From Verrucomicrobiia bacterium (GTDB lineage Bacteria; Verrucomicrobiota; Verrucomicrobiia; Limisphaerales; UBA11358), in contig JASHVW010000442.1 in NCBI GenBank assembly GCA_030044395.1, positions 1 through 6,288 of the forward strand: 6,288 nucleotides of DNA. Direction: 5' to 3'. Positions 4,837 through 6,288 of this stretch are shown in pieces. The notes under the pieces were generated by a model, which saw only the letters and a program-made list of their open reading frames with translations, was not told where the DNA came from and ran no database searches. Position numbers and translations under genes: made by a program. How positions within the stretch are numbered: position 1 is the first letter of the stretch; each line of letters opens with the position of its first letter.

Positions 4837-6287
4837 GCCAGTGGCCGCGCAATGGTTTGCGGCCGCAGATAATCCCGGAAGGTGTCGGGGCTGTTGACGC
4901 CGCCGCCGAGGCCGCTCAAGTTCACCCCGCCGTACGGCAATCCGTAGGCGAAAACATTGTGCGCGTTAATCCAACTATTGCCGGCAACCATTTGTTCCGC
5001 GACGCGGTTGGCGCGCTCAAGATCGGCGGTCCAAACGCTGTTCGCCAGGCCATAGGCAAGCTGGTTGACCAGACTCACGGCGGCGGACTCCTCCCTGAAC
5101 TTCAACAAGTACGCCGTCGGGCCGAAAATTTCCTCGCGGCAACAGACATTGTCTGGCGAGCCGGCGAGCAAACTCGGCTGCACATAAAACCCGCCTTCGC
5201 AACCGCGCGGCGCCGCCGTCCCGCCCGCCAGAACCAACTGTGCGCCCTCTTGTTCGCCCCGCGCCAGGTACTGGGTGATGCGATGGCGCTGCGTTTCGCT
5301 GACGACCGGGCCCATTTGCGTCGCGCGATCTGTGCCGGCGCCGATGTTCGTTTGCTTGAGCGCGGCCACGGCTTTCTCCACGAACGCATCATAAATTTCC
5401 TCATGCACGAGCCATCGGGTCGCCGTGCAACAGACCTGGCCCGTGTTCAACGTGATTGCGCCTGCCAGCGCCTGGGCCGTGGCGGCAACGTCGGCGTCTT
5501 CAAAAATCACTGCGGCGCCCTTGCCGCCAAGCTCCAATTTGCAGGGAACCAGGTTGCGCCCGCAAACCTCGCCGATTTTCCTGCCAACGCCCGGCGAGCC
5601 GGTGAAAGACATCCGCTTGATTTGCGGATGCGCTGTGAGCGCCGCCCCAACCGAGCCGTCGCCGCAGACAATGTTGATCACGCCCGCCGGCATGCCCGCT
5701 TCCTCCGCCAATCGCGCGAAATAGAGTGAACTCAACGGCGTGACCTCGGACGGCTTGACGACAACCGTGTTGCCTGCCGCCAAAGCCGGCGCGATGCCCC
5801 ACAGCAGCAAGGTGAACGGAAAATTCCACGGAAAAATAAACCCGCAAACCCCATACGGCGCCAAATGGCTGCGGGCCTCTATGTTTTTGATCGCCAGGGG
5901 GAGAGCGTAAGCCGCCTGTGCCGAAAGGTCGGCAAAGTAGCGCAGACATTCGATCCCAAATGGCACGTCAAAGCCTTCCGCCGCCGTGATGGCCTTGCCG
6001 ACGTCGAGCGATTCGAGCAATGCAAGGTCAGCCGCATGTTTGTCGAGATGTTCCGCCAACCGGTGCAGGCGCGCCGCACGGTCGGCAGGCGCGAGGGCGG
6101 ACCAGGATGGGAATGCCTTTGCCGCCGCGGCGATTGCTGCGGCGATTTCCGCCGCGCCGCCCCACGCAACCTCGGCCAGCGTCGAACCGTCCGATGGGTT
6201 CACCACGTTATACGTTGCCCTGTCAGCGCTGGGCAAAAATTTTCCGTCGAAGTAATGGGCGATGGGCGCCTTTAAAAACTTTGCCAC
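4833..6287 (-). CDS. NAD(P)-dependent aldehyde dehydrogenase
   Basis: This is a 484-residue ALDH superfamily enzyme that oxidises an aldehyde to its carboxylic acid with NAD(P)+. The Rossmann and catalytic features are complete: 'FIFPWNFPFTLLLWG' with oxyanion-hole Asn155, 'VVVKPSEVTP' with cofactor-binding Lys178, 'SFTGSPGVGRKI' at about 227-238, 'LELGGKGA' with general-base Glu252, 'NTGQVCCTATRWLV' with catalytic Cys286 followed by a second Cys, 'EEIFGP' with Glu386, and 'PYGGVNLSGLGG' near the C-terminus. It resembles the betaine-aldehyde/lactaldehyde/gamma-aminobutyraldehyde dehydrogenase branch, which is broad, so the substrate is not assigned. The GTG at 6287 gives a normal-length N-terminus (MAKFLKAPIAHYFDGKF), but only one base lies beyond it. 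Its ribosome binding site is outside the window and the true start could be upstream. It is the first visible gene of the operon, and its stop overlaps the kinase start. Confidence 0.93.
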   Translation of the reverse strand: MAKFLKAPIAHYFDGKFLPSADRATYNVVNPSDGSTLAEVAWGGAAEIAAAIAAAAKAFPSWSALAPADRAARLHRLAEHLDKHAADLALLESLDVGKAITAAEGFDVPFGIECLRYFADLSAQAAYALPLAIKNIEARSHLAPYGVCGFIFPWNFPFTLLLWGIAPALAAGNTVVVKPSEVTPLSSLYFARLAEEAGMPAGVINIVCGDGSVGAALTAHPQIKRMSFTGSPGVGRKIGEVCGRNLVPCKLELGGKGAAVIFEDADVAATAQALAGAITLNTGQVCCTATRWLVHEEIYDAFVEKAVAALKQTNIGAGTDRATQMGPVVSETQRHRITQYLARGEQEGAQLVLAGGTAAPRGCEGGFYVQPSLLAGSPDNVCCREEIFGPTAYLLKFREESAAVSLVNQLAYGLANSVWTADLERANRVAEQMVAGNSWINAHNVFAYGLPYGGVNLSGLGGGVNSPDTFRDYLRPQTIARPLA

Positions 6288-6288
6288 G

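Noticed and set aside
4743..5729. Long plus-strand open frame (328 codons) opposite the aldehyde dehydrogenase
   Set aside because: It is an antisense shadow: it lies across an ALDH gene with complete catalytic motifs, is Arg/Ala-rich, has no recognisable domain and crosses the ALDH/kinase boundary.
1..6288. Mobile element, defence system, CRISPR array, tRNA or toxin-antitoxin module
   Set aside because: I read both strands and found no repeat arrays, transposase or integrase motifs, tRNA-like cloverleaf or toxin-antitoxin gene pair. The only rearrangement sign is the enolase/PfkB join.

Overview
The window looks like chromosomal DNA from a verrucomicrobium, probably near the Pedosphaera/Limisphaerales lineage. 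This is inferred from family content, not from a marker gene. Three things point there: an ECF sigma factor with a C-terminal transmembrane extension, a secreted Ig-like/Calx-beta protein ending in a 'STDLVNW...FYQI' module, and a pseudopilin carrying a DGH motif near its C-terminus. I see no tRNA, rRNA, CRISPR array, insertion sequence or phage gene.

Layout. (1) Bases 1-788, minus strand: the first 262 residues of an ECF sigma factor that runs off the left edge. (2) Bases 789-922: a divergent intergenic region with a strong sigma-70-like promoter (865-894) firing rightward, and a small hairpin on the sigma-factor side. (3) Bases 923-3077, plus strand: two genes 25 bases apart, a secreted Ig-like/Calx-beta protein and a type II/type IV pseudopilin with an unusually long leader. 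Both have a GGGAAAG-type ribosome binding site. (4) Bases 3078-3186: a short convergent gap. (5) Bases 3187-6287, minus strand: a tightly coupled catabolic operon. In transcription order it is an NAD(P)-dependent aldehyde dehydrogenase, an APH-fold small-molecule kinase, the first 50 residues of an enolase, and the C-terminal half of a PfkB-type sugar kinase. Each visible gene start overlaps or touches the stop before it.

The most notable observation is the enolase/PfkB join at about 3683/3684. The enolase frame is intact up to 'EALEL'. The next bases are PfkB sequence in a different frame. About 380 enolase residues and the whole N-terminal half of the kinase are missing. This is either an internal deletion of the operon, roughly 1.7 kb if the genes were originally adjacent, or an assembly misjoin. 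Neither remnant should be functional.

Pathway inference: an aldehyde dehydrogenase, a small-molecule kinase and an enolase paralogue in one coupled operon fit a route glyceraldehyde -> glycerate -> 2-phosphoglycerate -> phosphoenolpyruvate, with the PfkB kinase acting on a related sugar or keto-acid. This is a hypothesis from gene order and families. In this copy the last two steps appear broken.
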